Source of the DNA: Streptomyces sp. BK208
GTDB lineage: Bacteria; Actinomycetota; Actinomycetes; Streptomycetales; Streptomycetaceae
NCBI RefSeq assembly: GCF_004364245.1
Contig: NZ_SOAV01000003.1
Span: 248,001-312,000, forward strand
Reading direction: 5' to 3'
Length of the DNA stretch: 64,000 nucleotides
Shown here: positions 38,696 through 46,396 of the stretch, one piece after another
How positions within the stretch are numbered: the first letter of the stretch is position 1
Layout: each line of letters opens with the position of its first letter
Notes under the pieces: model-generated
Told to the model about the DNA's origin: nothing
The model's input: the letters and a program-made list of their open reading frames with translations, nothing else
The model's database searches: none
Position numbers and translations under genes: made by a program

Positions 38696-39849
38696 GGGGC
38701 GACCTTCGTGACGTCGACGGGCTCCGCGGCCGGTGCGGCCGTGCCGGGGATCTCGGCGCCGTGGGCGGTGCGGATCGCCTCGCCGATGGTCTGCTGGGAG
38801 ACCACGCCGGTCACCCGTCCGTCGGTGTCCACGGCCACGGCCCAGCCGGTGGGCGAGAGCACGGCGCAGTCGAGGGCGGCCCGCAGCGAGTCGGTGCCGG
38901 GCACGAACGGCCGCCCGTGGGACAGCAGCCGTCCGGCCGCGAGGTCCCCGGCCGTCAGGTCGCCCGGCTCGGCCCACCCCAGCGGACGGCCGTCCGCGTC
39001 GGTCACCAGCAGGTGGGCGGCGTCGCCGGCGGCGGCGAGCTGCTCGGCGGTGGCGTCGGCGGGCACGACCGGGCCGGTGGTCAGCTCCAGGGCGGCTGAG
39101 GAGAAGAAGGAGAGCCGCCGGATGCCGCGGTCGGCGCCGAGGAAGTCCTCGACGAAGTCGTCCGCGGGGTCGGACAGCAGCTCGGCGGGCGGGGCGAACT
39201 GGGCGAGCCGGCCGCCGGTGCGCATCACCGCGACCATGGTGCCCAGTTTGATGGCCTCGTCGATGTCGTGCGTGACGAAGACGATGGTCTTGCCCAGTTC
39301 GTCCTGGATGCGCAGGAGTTCGTCCTGCAGCCCCTTGCGGACCACGGGGTCGACGGCGGAGAAGGGCTCGTCCATGAGCAGCACGGGCGGATCGGCGGCG
39401 AGTGCCCTGGCCACGCCGACGCGCTGCTGCTGGCCACCGGAGAGCTGGTACGGGTACCGCTTGCCGAGGGAGGCGTCGAGCCCCACCCGTTCCATCAGCT
39501 CCGCGGCCCGTTCGCGGGACTTCTGCTTGCCCCAGCCGATCATGCGGGGCACGGTGGCGATGTTGTCGAGGATCGTCCGGTGCTGGAAGAGTCCGGCGTT
39601 CTGGATGACGTACCCCATCGACCGGCGCAGCGTGGTGACCGGCTGCTGCTGGAGGTCCTGGCCGTCGAGGAGGATCGTTCCCTCGGTGGGTTCGACCATC
39701 CTGTTGATCATCCGCAGGGTCGTCGTCTTGCCGCAGCCGGAGGGTCCGACGAGGACCGTGATCGCGCGGTCGGGTATCTCCAGCGACAGCCGGTCGACCG
39801 CCACGGTGCCGTCCGGGTACCGCTTGGTGACTGAGTCCATCCGTATCAA
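38692..39849 (-). CDS. ProV/OpuCA-type ABC ATPase with C-terminal CBS pair
   Basis: 385 aa. Walker A GPSGCGKTT, YVIQNAGLF Q-loop, LSGGQQQRVGVARALA signature, Walker B VLLMDEPFSAVD and H-loop FVTHDIDEA are complete. The C-terminal about 125 residues form a CBS pair, which in OpuA/OpuC senses ionic strength. TTG 39849 (MIRMDSVTKRYPDGT) is chosen because family members start with this segment; ATG 39840 is the alternative. First gene of the leftward osmoprotectant importer. Upstream region includes an 8-bp tandem repeat and the terminator of msrB. Confidence 0.9.
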   Translation of the reverse strand: MIRMDSVTKRYPDGTVAVDRLSLEIPDRAITVLVGPSGCGKTTTLRMINRMVEPTEGTILLDGQDLQQQPVTTLRRSMGYVIQNAGLFQHRTILDNIATVPRMIGWGKQKSRERAAELMERVGLDASLGKRYPYQLSGGQQQRVGVARALAADPPVLLMDEPFSAVDPVVRKGLQDELLRIQDELGKTIVFVTHDIDEAIKLGTMVAVMRTGGRLAQFAPPAELLSDPADDFVEDFLGADRGIRRLSFFSSAALELTTGPVVPADATAEQLAAAGDAAHLLVTDADGRPLGWAEPGDLTAGDLAAGRLLSHGRPFVPGTDSLRAALDCAVLSPTGWAVAVDTDGRVTGVVSQQTIGEAIRTAHGAEIPGTAAPAAEPVDVTKVAP

Positions 39850-40037
39850 AACGCCGAATACCCTTCGGGTCTGGCAGAAGCTGCCCGCTCCGGCCGCGGT
39901 CGGTGGGGCCGTCGCCGGTCGAGTGTAGACGGCTGATCCGCGGGCCCCCGCTGCTCAGGGGCGACTCCTTCCCCCTGTCCGCGCGTTCACACCGGGAAGG
40001 CGGACGGCTCCCGCGATCCGTACGCGACTGCCGCCGG

Positions 40038-40069
40038 ACGGCGGCACGGCGGCACGGCGGCACGGCGGG
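40038..40069. repeat. 8-bp tandem repeat, four copies
   Basis: ACGGCGGC occurs three times exactly (40038-40061), followed by ACGGCGGG (40062-40069). It adjoins and partly enters the strong hairpin at 40063-40114. Confidence 0.8.
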
Positions 40070-40114
40070 AGCCGGGGGCGGCGGTGTGCTCCGTGCCGCC
40101 CCCGGCTCCCGCCG
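40063..40114 (-). terminator. 20-bp perfect hairpin terminator of msrB
   Basis: A perfect 20-bp inverted repeat (40063-40082 with 40095-40114), almost wholly G/C, with a 12-nt loop. It starts 5 nt beyond the msrB stop and should be an efficient terminator in either direction. Confidence 0.75.
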
Positions 40115-40119
40115 GTGAC

Positions 40120-40527
40120 TCAGCCCTCGGCGGGCGTCAGCCGCAGCGAGATGCTGTTGATGCAGTACCGCTGGTCGGTCGGGGTCGGATAGCCCTCGCC
40201 CTCGAAGACGTGCCCGAGGTGCGACCCGCACCGGGCGCAGCGCACCTCCGTGCGCACCATCCCGTGGGAGCGGTCCTCGATCAGCTCGACCGCGTCGGTG
40301 TCCTTCGGGTCGTAGAAGGACGGCCAGCCGCAGTGCGAGGCGAACTTGGTCGTGGAGGTGAACAGGTCCGCACCGCAGGCCCGGCAGGAGTAGACGCCCT
40401 CGGTCCTGGTGTCGGTGTACTCACCGGTGAAGGCCGGCTCGGTGGCGGCCTCGCGCAGCACGGCGTACTCGGCCGGGGCCAGCTCCGCCCGCCACTGCTC
40501 GTCCGGCTTCTCGACGTCGTACGACAT
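40120..40527 (-). CDS. msrB: Methionine-R-sulfoxide reductase MsrB
   Basis: 135 aa. Zinc Cys48/51 (CRAC) and Cys97/100 (CARC), the HCGWPSF substrate loop (C66), and the catalytic Cys122 in RYCINSISL are all present. It reduces methionine-R-sulfoxide in oxidised proteins with thioredoxin. The gene lies 23 nt behind murC in the same direction, so the two are probably cotranscribed; a very strong terminator follows. Confidence 0.95.
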   Translation of the reverse strand: MSYDVEKPDEQWRAELAPAEYAVLREAATEPAFTGEYTDTRTEGVYSCRACGADLFTSTTKFASHCGWPSFYDPKDTDAVELIEDRSHGMVRTEVRCARCGSHLGHVFEGEGYPTPTDQRYCINSISLRLTPAEG

Positions 40528-40550
40528 GAGTCCTCAGCCCCTTACTTCGA

Positions 40551-41939
40551 CTACTTCGACAGCTCGTCCAGGATGCGCGGTCCGAGGTCGGTGACGTCGC
40601 CCGCGCCCATGGTGAGAACGAGATCACCGGCCTTCGCCATTCCCGCGACCAGCGCGGGCGCCGCGTCCTTGTCGTGGACCGGGGTGACGTCCGCGCCCGC
40701 GGCCCGGGCGGCCTCGATGATCAGCTCGCTGGTGACACCCGGGATCGGGTCCTCGCGGGCCGGGTAGATGTCGAGGACGACGGAGGCGTCCGCGAGGGCC
40801 AGGGCCTGGCCCATCTCCTTGCCCAGCTCCTGGGTGCGGGAGAAGAGGTGCGGCTGGAAGAGGACCAGGATGCGGGCGTCGCCGACGGCGGCGCGCATGG
40901 CCTCCAGGTCGGCCGTCATCTCGGTGGGGTGGTGCGCGTAGGAGTCGACGACCTGGACGCCGGCCGCCTCGCCCTTGAGCTGGAGCCGCCGCTTGACGCC
41001 GGTGTACGCGGCCAGCGCGGGGGCCAGCTCGGCGGCGGGGACGCCGAGGGCGGCGCCCGCGGCGAGGGCGGCCACCGCGTTGTGCGCGTAGTGGCGGCCG
41101 GGGACGGAGACGGCGAAGGTCAGCTCGGTCCCGTCCATGACGACGGTGACCTCGCTCTTCAGGCCCTGCGGGACGACGGACAGGACGCGCACGTCGGCGT
41201 CCTCGGACTCCCCGTACGTCACCGTGCGCACCTTGCCGGCCAGCCGCCGGGTCAGCTCCCGGGCGCCCTCGTGGTCGGCCGCGATCACCAGGGTGCCGCC
41301 GGGGACGATCCGGTCGGCGAAGGTCTCGAAGGACTCGTAGATCTCGTCCATCGACGCGTAGTTGGCGTGGTGGTCGAGCTCGACGTTGAGGACGATGGCG
41401 ACCTCGGGGGCGTACTTGTGGAAGCTGCGGTCGCTTTCGTCCGCCTCGGCGACGAAGATCTCCCCGGTGCCGTGCAGGGCGTTGGAGCCGGGCGCGTCCA
41501 GGTCGCCGCCGATCGCGTACGAGGGGTCGAGGCCCAGCTCGGACAGGGAGACCGCCAGCATCGAGGTGGTGGTGGTCTTGCCGTGGGTGCCGGCCACGGC
41601 GATCGGGCGCAGGCCGTTCATCAGGGCGGCGAGGGCGTCGGAGCGGTGCACGACCGGGATGCCCAGCTCGGCGGCGCGGGCCAGCTCCGGGTTGTCCTCG
41701 CGGATGGCCGAGGAGACGACCACGCAGCTCGCGTCGTCGGCGAGGTGCCCGGCCGCGTGCCCGACGTGCACGGTGGCACCCAGCGCGCGCAGCGCCCCGG
41801 CGGTCTCGGACTCCTTGGCGTCGCTGCCCGCCACCCGGGCGCCGCGCTGGGCGAGGATCTTGGCGATGCCCGACATCCCGGCGCCGCCGATGCCGATGAA
41901 GTGCGGTCGGTCCATGGCGGTAGGAAGGCCGGGTGCCAT
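40551..41939 (-). CDS. murC: UDP-N-acetylmuramate--L-alanine ligase MurC
   Basis: 462 aa cytoplasmic Mur ligase adding L-Ala to UDP-MurNAc. It has a Rossmann start HFIGIGGAGMSGIA, the ATP motif GTHGKTTTT (117-125), ADESDRSF, LNVELDHHANY and DSYAHHPTE. Full length for the family. ATG 41939 with GGGGAGA 7 nt upstream. In most bacteria murC sits between murG and ftsQ in the division/cell-wall cluster; here it stands with msrB, as is known for Streptomyces. Confidence 0.95.
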   Translation of the reverse strand: MAPGLPTAMDRPHFIGIGGAGMSGIAKILAQRGARVAGSDAKESETAGALRALGATVHVGHAAGHLADDASCVVVSSAIREDNPELARAAELGIPVVHRSDALAALMNGLRPIAVAGTHGKTTTTSMLAVSLSELGLDPSYAIGGDLDAPGSNALHGTGEIFVAEADESDRSFHKYAPEVAIVLNVELDHHANYASMDEIYESFETFADRIVPGGTLVIAADHEGARELTRRLAGKVRTVTYGESEDADVRVLSVVPQGLKSEVTVVMDGTELTFAVSVPGRHYAHNAVAALAAGAALGVPAAELAPALAAYTGVKRRLQLKGEAAGVQVVDSYAHHPTEMTADLEAMRAAVGDARILVLFQPHLFSRTQELGKEMGQALALADASVVLDIYPAREDPIPGVTSELIIEAARAAGADVTPVHDKDAAPALVAGMAKAGDLVLTMGAGDVTDLGPRILDELSK

Positions 41940-42026
41940 GCGCTGTTCTCCCCAGAGGTGCGACGGGTGGTGCGTGAGGTGGTCTGACTGACGGGCGCGC
42001 CCCCTGGACGGGGGCGCGGGACCAGC

Positions 42027-42500
42027 CTATGCCTTGCTGTGGGAGAAGAGTTTCAGGACCGGCACACCGACCTTGTGGCGGGCCCGGGAGGCCCAGTCGC
42101 GGTGGAAGAACTCCTCCACGTAGTGCGGGTCGGTGAGGACGATCACCTCGTCGGCCCCGGTCTCCATGGCCAGGTCCTTCAGCTCGTCCAGCGGGTGGTC
42201 CTCGATCAGGCGCCCCTCGGCCCGGGCGCCGGACGCGCGCAGGGCGGTGAGGGACACCTCCAGGGCCCGCTCCCCCATGCTCCGGGCCTCCTGCCCCTCG
42301 GGGGTCTCGCCCTCCCGTACGGCGTCGTCGAGCTCGCCGAGCGCGACGTCGTCGATGGCCCGCAGCAGGCGGTCCGCCTGATCGCCGCGCGGCTGGAGCA
42401 GCACGTGGAAGGCGACCTGCTCGTCCCCGTGCAAGGTGGTGACGAACTCCACGTCGGCGGACGTCAGGGCCTTCTCGATCATCAAAACGCTTGTGAACAC
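42027..42500 (-). CDS. Small UspA-like (HUP-fold) protein
   Basis: 157 aa. The C-terminal half (LKDLAMETGADEVIVLTDPHYVE, then RARHKVGVPVLKLF) has the beta-alpha pattern of universal-stress-like proteins; the ATP-binding glycine motif is not evident. Related proteins are often misnamed indole-3-glycerol phosphate synthase; no barrel motif supports that. GTG 42500 is preferred because GAAGGGG lies 7 nt upstream; ATG 42482 is possible and the frame extends further up without a ribosome site. Located upstream of murC. Role unknown. Confidence 0.65.
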   Translation of the reverse strand: MFTSVLMIEKALTSADVEFVTTLHGDEQVAFHVLLQPRGDQADRLLRAIDDVALGELDDAVREGETPEGQEARSMGERALEVSLTALRASGARAEGRLIEDHPLDELKDLAMETGADEVIVLTDPHYVEEFFHRDWASRARHKVGVPVLKLFSHSKA

Positions 42501-42717
42501 CAGGCGCCCCTTCTCCTTCGAGGGTCTGTGGGCCCACCCTCCGTAGGCCGTGCCGGACCCTGCGGAAACCATCCTGCCCCGTGATCGCACGGGTACTGCC
42601 GGATTCAGTGTGCCCGGCGCGGACTAAACGGAACGGAAGGTTCCGTCGATCACCGGATGGGCGGCACCGACCGGGCCCGTGGCCGGTCGCCGCCGCCCCC
42701 GCCTGCCCGGGATCGCT

Positions 42718-43512
42718 CTAGTCACGCCGGTAACGGCTGAAGAGGAAACCTTCCTCCTCCAGCAGGGACGCCAGCGCGAACCGCCGCGGGACCCCGACCG
42801 CGGGACCGCCCGCGATCCGCTGCGCGTCGCCCGCGGTCAGCATCGGGGAGACGGTCAGGCACAGCTCGTCGAGCACGCCGGCCGCGACGAACTGCCCCAG
42901 CAGCCGCGGGCCGCCCTCGGTCAGCAGCCGGGTGTGTCCCAGCCCGGCGAGCGCGGTGAGGGCACGGGCCGGGTCCACGCCGACGCCGTCCCCCGCGATC
43001 ACCACCCTGGCCCCGGCCTTCTCGGCGGCCGCGATCCGGTCGGGGGCCGCGGCTGCTCCGGTCAGGATCAGGGTGGGGACGACGGGGGAGGTGAACAGCG
43101 GCAGCGAGAAGTCCAGCTCCAGACCGGCCGTGACCACCGCGATCACCGGTACGGGTGACTGGCCGGCCGCCCGCCGCGCCTCGGCGAAGTCCGGCCGGAC
43201 GCGTGCGGGGCGGTACCCCTCCTGCCGTACGGTCTCGGCGCCGGCGATCACCACGTCGGCCAGCGCGCGCAGGGTGCCGAAGACCCGCATGTCGGCCGCG
43301 CTGGAGATGGGCTGGGAACGGCCGTCGTGCTGGGCGGCGCCGTCCAGGGTGGAGACCATGTTGGCCCGCAGCCACGGCTCCCGCCGCCCGTCCGGCTCCG
43401 GGTAGGCGTAGGCGGCGGCCAGCTCGGCCAGGCTCCACTCCCGGTCGGTCCGGTCGGGGTCCGGTCCGGCTGTCGGATCGGTCACAGGGGGCACGGGGAA
43501 CAGGCGTCGCAT
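42718..43512 (-). CDS. RibD C-terminal-domain pyrimidine reductase family protein
   Basis: 264 aa. ANMVSTLDGAAQHDGRSQPI, ALADVVIAGAETVRQEGY and LLTEGGPRLLGQFVAAGVLDEL are the characteristic blocks of the RibD C-terminal (dihydrofolate-reductase-like) domain, which uses NADPH to reduce the ribosyl side chain of a pyrimidine in riboflavin synthesis. There is no deaminase domain, so it may be a stand-alone reductase for riboflavin or another aminopyrimidine. ATG 43512 gives MRRLFPVPP; no strong ribosome site. It is divergent from zapE across a GC-rich gap. Confidence 0.85.
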   Translation of the reverse strand: MRRLFPVPPVTDPTAGPDPDRTDREWSLAELAAAYAYPEPDGRREPWLRANMVSTLDGAAQHDGRSQPISSAADMRVFGTLRALADVVIAGAETVRQEGYRPARVRPDFAEARRAAGQSPVPVIAVVTAGLELDFSLPLFTSPVVPTLILTGAAAAPDRIAAAEKAGARVVIAGDGVGVDPARALTALAGLGHTRLLTEGGPRLLGQFVAAGVLDELCLTVSPMLTAGDAQRIAGGPAVGVPRRFALASLLEEEGFLFSRYRRD

Positions 43513-43978
43513 GGGGTGCAGTGTTCCACGCGGACCCCGTCCCCCGACCCCGCAGGCCGGACACCGTACGGCGGCGCCCGCGCGCCCGGGCCCCCTGGAT
43601 CGCGCCGGACGGGGCCGGACATCCCACCGGCACCCGCCCCCGCACGCCGGGCGCCCCGCCACGCAGGCCGAGCGCCGCACCGCGTCTCCCGCACCCCCGC
43701 AGCCGGCGCCCCGCCGCGCGGGCCGGGCCCTGCGGCGTGGCCCGCGCCCCAGGGCGCCAAGGCCCCTGGAACACGCCGGAGCCTCCGCCCAGCGCACGCG
43801 GCTCCCTCGTCCCGCACGCCGGACGCCCCGCGGCGCCCCGCGCCCAGGGCACCCGGAACGCGCCGGACACCCCACCGGACCCGCACCCCCGCGGCCGACC
43901 CCCGCACCGCCCGGGCCCGCACGGCGGCCGGGCCCCGCACGGCGGCCGGGCCCCGTGCAGGCTTTACCATTGAGCACC
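43513..43978. other. 466-bp GC-rich divergent gap
   Basis: Open frames run through here on several strands but are Pro/Arg/Ala-rich and lack starts with ribosome sites; I call no gene. Many CCGGGC/GCCCGG words make it rich in short inverted repeats. An exact 18-bp tandem duplication occurs at 43920-43955. Confidence 0.55.
43920..43955. repeat. 18-bp exact tandem duplication
   Basis: CACGGCGGCCGGGCCCCG is repeated without gap at 43920-43937 and 43938-43955, directly upstream of the zapE promoter region. Confidence 0.8.
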
Positions 43979-45091
43979 GTGTCGTCCTCCTCCCCCGCCT
44001 CCGGCCCCGCCCCGATATCCGGGACCGCTCCGGGCCCGCTCTCCCTGTGCGGCCGTGAGCCCCACGTCCCCGCGGACCGTCTGGTCGCCGAGATGGTGCC
44101 CCCGCCGCGTTTCGACTCGGTCCGCTTCGGCACGTACATCCCGGATCCGAACCAGCCCAGTCAGAGCGAGGCCGTACGGGTCCTGGAGGGCTTCGCGAGC
44201 GGACTCGGCGAGGCTCCCGGCGCGAGTGGCGGCAGGCGCGGCTTCTTCGGGCTGGGCCGCGGCAAGGCCCCGAAGGCCCCGGCCGGTCCCCGCGGCGTGT
44301 ACCTCGACGGCGGTTACGGCGTCGGCAAGACCCACCTGCTCGCCTCGCTGTGGCACGCCACCCCCGCCGAGCCCTCCCGCAAGGCGTTCGGCACCTTCGT
44401 GGAGCTGACCAACCTCGTCGGCGCCCTCGGCTTCCAGCAGACCGTGCAGACCCTCTCCGGGCACCGTCTCCTGTGCATCGACGAGTTCGAGCTCGACGAC
44501 CCGGGCGACACCGTCCTCGTCTCCAGCCTGCTCGCCCGGCTCGTGGAGGCGGGCGTGGCGCTCGCCGCCACCTCCAACACACTCCCCGGCAAGCTCGGCG
44601 AGGGGCGCTTCGCGGCGGCCGACTTCCTGCGCGAGATCCAGGGCCTGTCCGCCCACTTCCGCGCCCTGCGCATCGACGGCGAGGACTACCGCCACCGCGG
44701 GCTGCCCGAGGCCCCGGCGCCGTACTCCGACGAGCAGGTGACCCGTGCCGCACAGGCCACCGAGCGGGCGTCCCTGGACGACTTCCCCGCCCTCCTCGAC
44801 CACCTCGCCCGCGTCCACCCGAGCCGCTACGGCGCCCTGACCGACGGTCTCGCCGCCGTGTGCCTCACCGGGGTGCGCCCGGTGCCGGACCAGTCGACGG
44901 CGCTGCGGCTCGTGGTGCTCGCGGACCGGCTCTACGACCGTGAGGTGCCGGTCCTGGCCTCCGGGCTGCCCTTCGACCGGCTCTTCAGCGAGGAGATGCT
45001 GAAGGGCGGGTACCGCAAGAAGTACTTCCGGGCGATCTCCCGCCTCACCGCGCTGGCCCGGGACGCGGCGCGCCTCGTCGCCGACGCCTGA
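43979..45091 (+). CDS. zapE: ZapE/AFG1-family ATPase
   Basis: 370 aa P-loop ATPase of the AFG1/ZapE family. Walker A GGYGVGKT (111-118) and Walker B LLCIDEFELDD (D168, E169) are intact, with ATSNTLPGKLGEGRF and GGYRKKYFRAI further on. ZapE in E. coli binds FtsZ and AFG1 aids membrane-protein quality control; the streptomycete role is not known. The GTG at 43979 (or TTG 43970) has no ribosome site; TACCAT at 43965-43970 is 8 nt upstream, so the mRNA may be leaderless. A 36-bp palindrome follows the gene. Confidence 0.88.
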   Translation: MSSSSPASGPAPISGTAPGPLSLCGREPHVPADRLVAEMVPPPRFDSVRFGTYIPDPNQPSQSEAVRVLEGFASGLGEAPGASGGRRGFFGLGRGKAPKAPAGPRGVYLDGGYGVGKTHLLASLWHATPAEPSRKAFGTFVELTNLVGALGFQQTVQTLSGHRLLCIDEFELDDPGDTVLVSSLLARLVEAGVALAATSNTLPGKLGEGRFAAADFLREIQGLSAHFRALRIDGEDYRHRGLPEAPAPYSDEQVTRAAQATERASLDDFPALLDHLARVHPSRYGALTDGLAAVCLTGVRPVPDQSTALRLVVLADRLYDREVPVLASGLPFDRLFSEEMLKGGYRKKYFRAISRLTALARDAARLVADA

Positions 45092-45182
45092 GCCGGCCCA
45101 CCGCACGCGTCGACGCGCTCGGGGGCGGTCCGTTCACGCCATCCCAACCGCTTTTTTCAGGCTCTCTTCAGCGTGTAACGCT

Positions 45183-45218
45183 ACGTTAACCCTGCAAAGC
45201 TCTTTGCGGGGTTAACGT
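45183..45218. promoter_or_regulatory. 36-bp near-perfect palindrome
   Basis: Arms of 17 bp (45183-45199 and 45202-45218), beginning ACGTTAACC and ending GGTTAACGT, differ at one position and are separated by 2 bp. A T-rich stretch (TGTTTCTT) follows. It may terminate zapE transcription or be an operator for the gene at 45332. Confidence 0.6.
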
Positions 45219-45223
45219 GTTTC

Positions 45224-45262
45224 TTGACCGCTCGTTGACCTTCCATTGACCCGGTGTTGGTC
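45224..45262 (+). promoter_or_regulatory. 11-bp-period direct repeats of TTGACC
   Basis: TTGACC begins at 45224, 45235 and 45246, and a degenerate TTGGTC at 45257, an exact 11-bp period on one face of the helix. Such arrays are binding sites of OmpR/PhoP- or SARP-type activators in Streptomyces; the core resembles but does not equal the PhoP repeat (GTTCACC). It lies 70-108 bp upstream of the secreted-protein gene. Confidence 0.5.
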
Positions 45263-45331
45263 CGGTCCTGGCGATGCACCGACCGTGCACCGGCAGACAG
45301 TTGAGGCGTGAAATGCCTGGAGGGGGGCCAC

Positions 45332-45736
45332 ATGTTCCTGCGCGCCACGGTACGGACGGTCCTCCCGTTCCTCGTCGCCGCCCTGATGGCCCTCCAGTTC
45401 TTCGCTCCCTCGGCATCCTTCGCATTCGCGCACACGAGCCGTGATGCCTTGGCCAACACTCAGCCCGCAGGCGTCCCCTCCGGCGGCCTCGCGGCGCACG
45501 AAGAGCGAGCCGGGTGCCACGATCCCGGCCGGTCCGTCCACCCCCACGGGCCCGCGCGCGTCCGCGACCGGCACCGGACCGCCGCCGTTCCCCAGCCCGG
45601 GCCGCCCGAGCGCCCCCTGACGGACCGGCACTCCCCGGCCGCCGGCACGTCCCTCGCGCTCGGCGAGGCCGCCCGCCAGGGGTCCAGACCCGCGACGGAC
45701 CGCTCCCCCGCGGCACTTCAGGTCTTCCGCTGCTGA
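45332..45736 (+). CDS. Secreted small hypothetical protein
   Basis: 134 aa. An N-terminal signal peptide or membrane anchor (VLPFLVAALMALQFFAPSA, about residues 10-30) ends in SFAFAHTS, a plausible cleavage region. The rest is Pro/His/Arg-rich without a known domain and ends in ALQVFRC. I recall similar streptomycete proteins with the same C-terminal end, but that is not verified. The ribosome site GGAGGGGGG precedes ATG 45332; an upstream in-frame ATG lies before it. It sits 78 nt ahead of the carbonic anhydrase gene in the same direction. Function unknown. Confidence 0.7.
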   Translation: MFLRATVRTVLPFLVAALMALQFFAPSASFAFAHTSRDALANTQPAGVPSGGLAAHEERAGCHDPGRSVHPHGPARVRDRHRTAAVPQPGPPERPLTDRHSPAAGTSLALGEAARQGSRPATDRSPAALQVFRC

Positions 45737-45814
45737 GGGACGCCCGGCACATCCCCCACCTCTGTCCCACCCGTCCGACGCGCACCCCACCGCGCGCCAG
45801 GAGGAATCCCCATC

Positions 45815-46396
45815 ATGCAGCCCCTCATCGACAACGCCCGTACGTTCGGACAGCGCCCTGAGGAGTTCGCCGGGCACGCCGAAGGCCAGTCGCCCGAAGT
45901 CCTGTTCATCACCTGCTCCGACTCCCGGGTCGTACCGGCCCTGATCACCGGCGCCCGGCCCGGGCAGCTCTTCGAGCTGCGCACCGCGGGCAGCATCGTC
46001 CCGCCCCACGACGCCGAGCGCCCCTCCGGCGAAGCCGCCACCATCGAGTACGCCGTCCAGGTCCTCGGCGTCGGCGACATCGTGGTCTGCGGGCACTCGC
46101 ACTGCGGTGCCGTCGGCGCCCTGGTGCGCGGCGACGACCTGACCGCCGTGCCCGCCGTGCGCGACTGGCTGGCGCTCGCGGCCGGCGAGCCGGGGCCCTG
46201 CGATCCCGCCGACCCGACGGTCGCCGGGGCGGTGCAGCAGCACGTACTGGCGCAGTTGCTGCGCCTGAGCGCCTACCCGTGCGTCGCCCAGCGGCTGGCG
46301 GACGGCCGGCTGCGGATGCACGGCTGGTACTACGAGGTCCACACCGGTCTCGTGCGGCACCACCGTGCGGACACCGACGCGTTCGAGACCCTGTGA
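45815..46396 (+). CDS. Beta-carbonic anhydrase
   Basis: 193 aa beta-class carbonic anhydrase. Zinc ligands Cys34 (TCSDSR, with D36/R38) and His94/Cys97 (GHSHCGAV) are present, and the rest is of family length. It interconverts CO2 and bicarbonate. CAGGAGGAA precedes ATG 45815. The stop overlaps the SulP start by 4 nt (GTGA), so hydration and bicarbonate transport are translationally linked. Confidence 0.93.
   Translation: MQPLIDNARTFGQRPEEFAGHAEGQSPEVLFITCSDSRVVPALITGARPGQLFELRTAGSIVPPHDAERPSGEAATIEYAVQVLGVGDIVVCGHSHCGAVGALVRGDDLTAVPAVRDWLALAAGEPGPCDPADPTVAGAVQQHVLAQLLRLSAYPCVAQRLADGRLRMHGWYYEVHTGLVRHHRADTDAFETL

Noticed and set aside
42027..42500. Name indole-3-glycerol phosphate synthase for the small UspA-like protein
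   Set aside because: At 157 residues it is too short for that barrel and shows none of its catalytic motifs.
43511..43978. Upstream extension of the zapE frame and other ORFs in the ribD-zapE gap
   Set aside because: The added residues are Pro/Arg/Ala-rich low complexity, and family members begin near GTG 43979.
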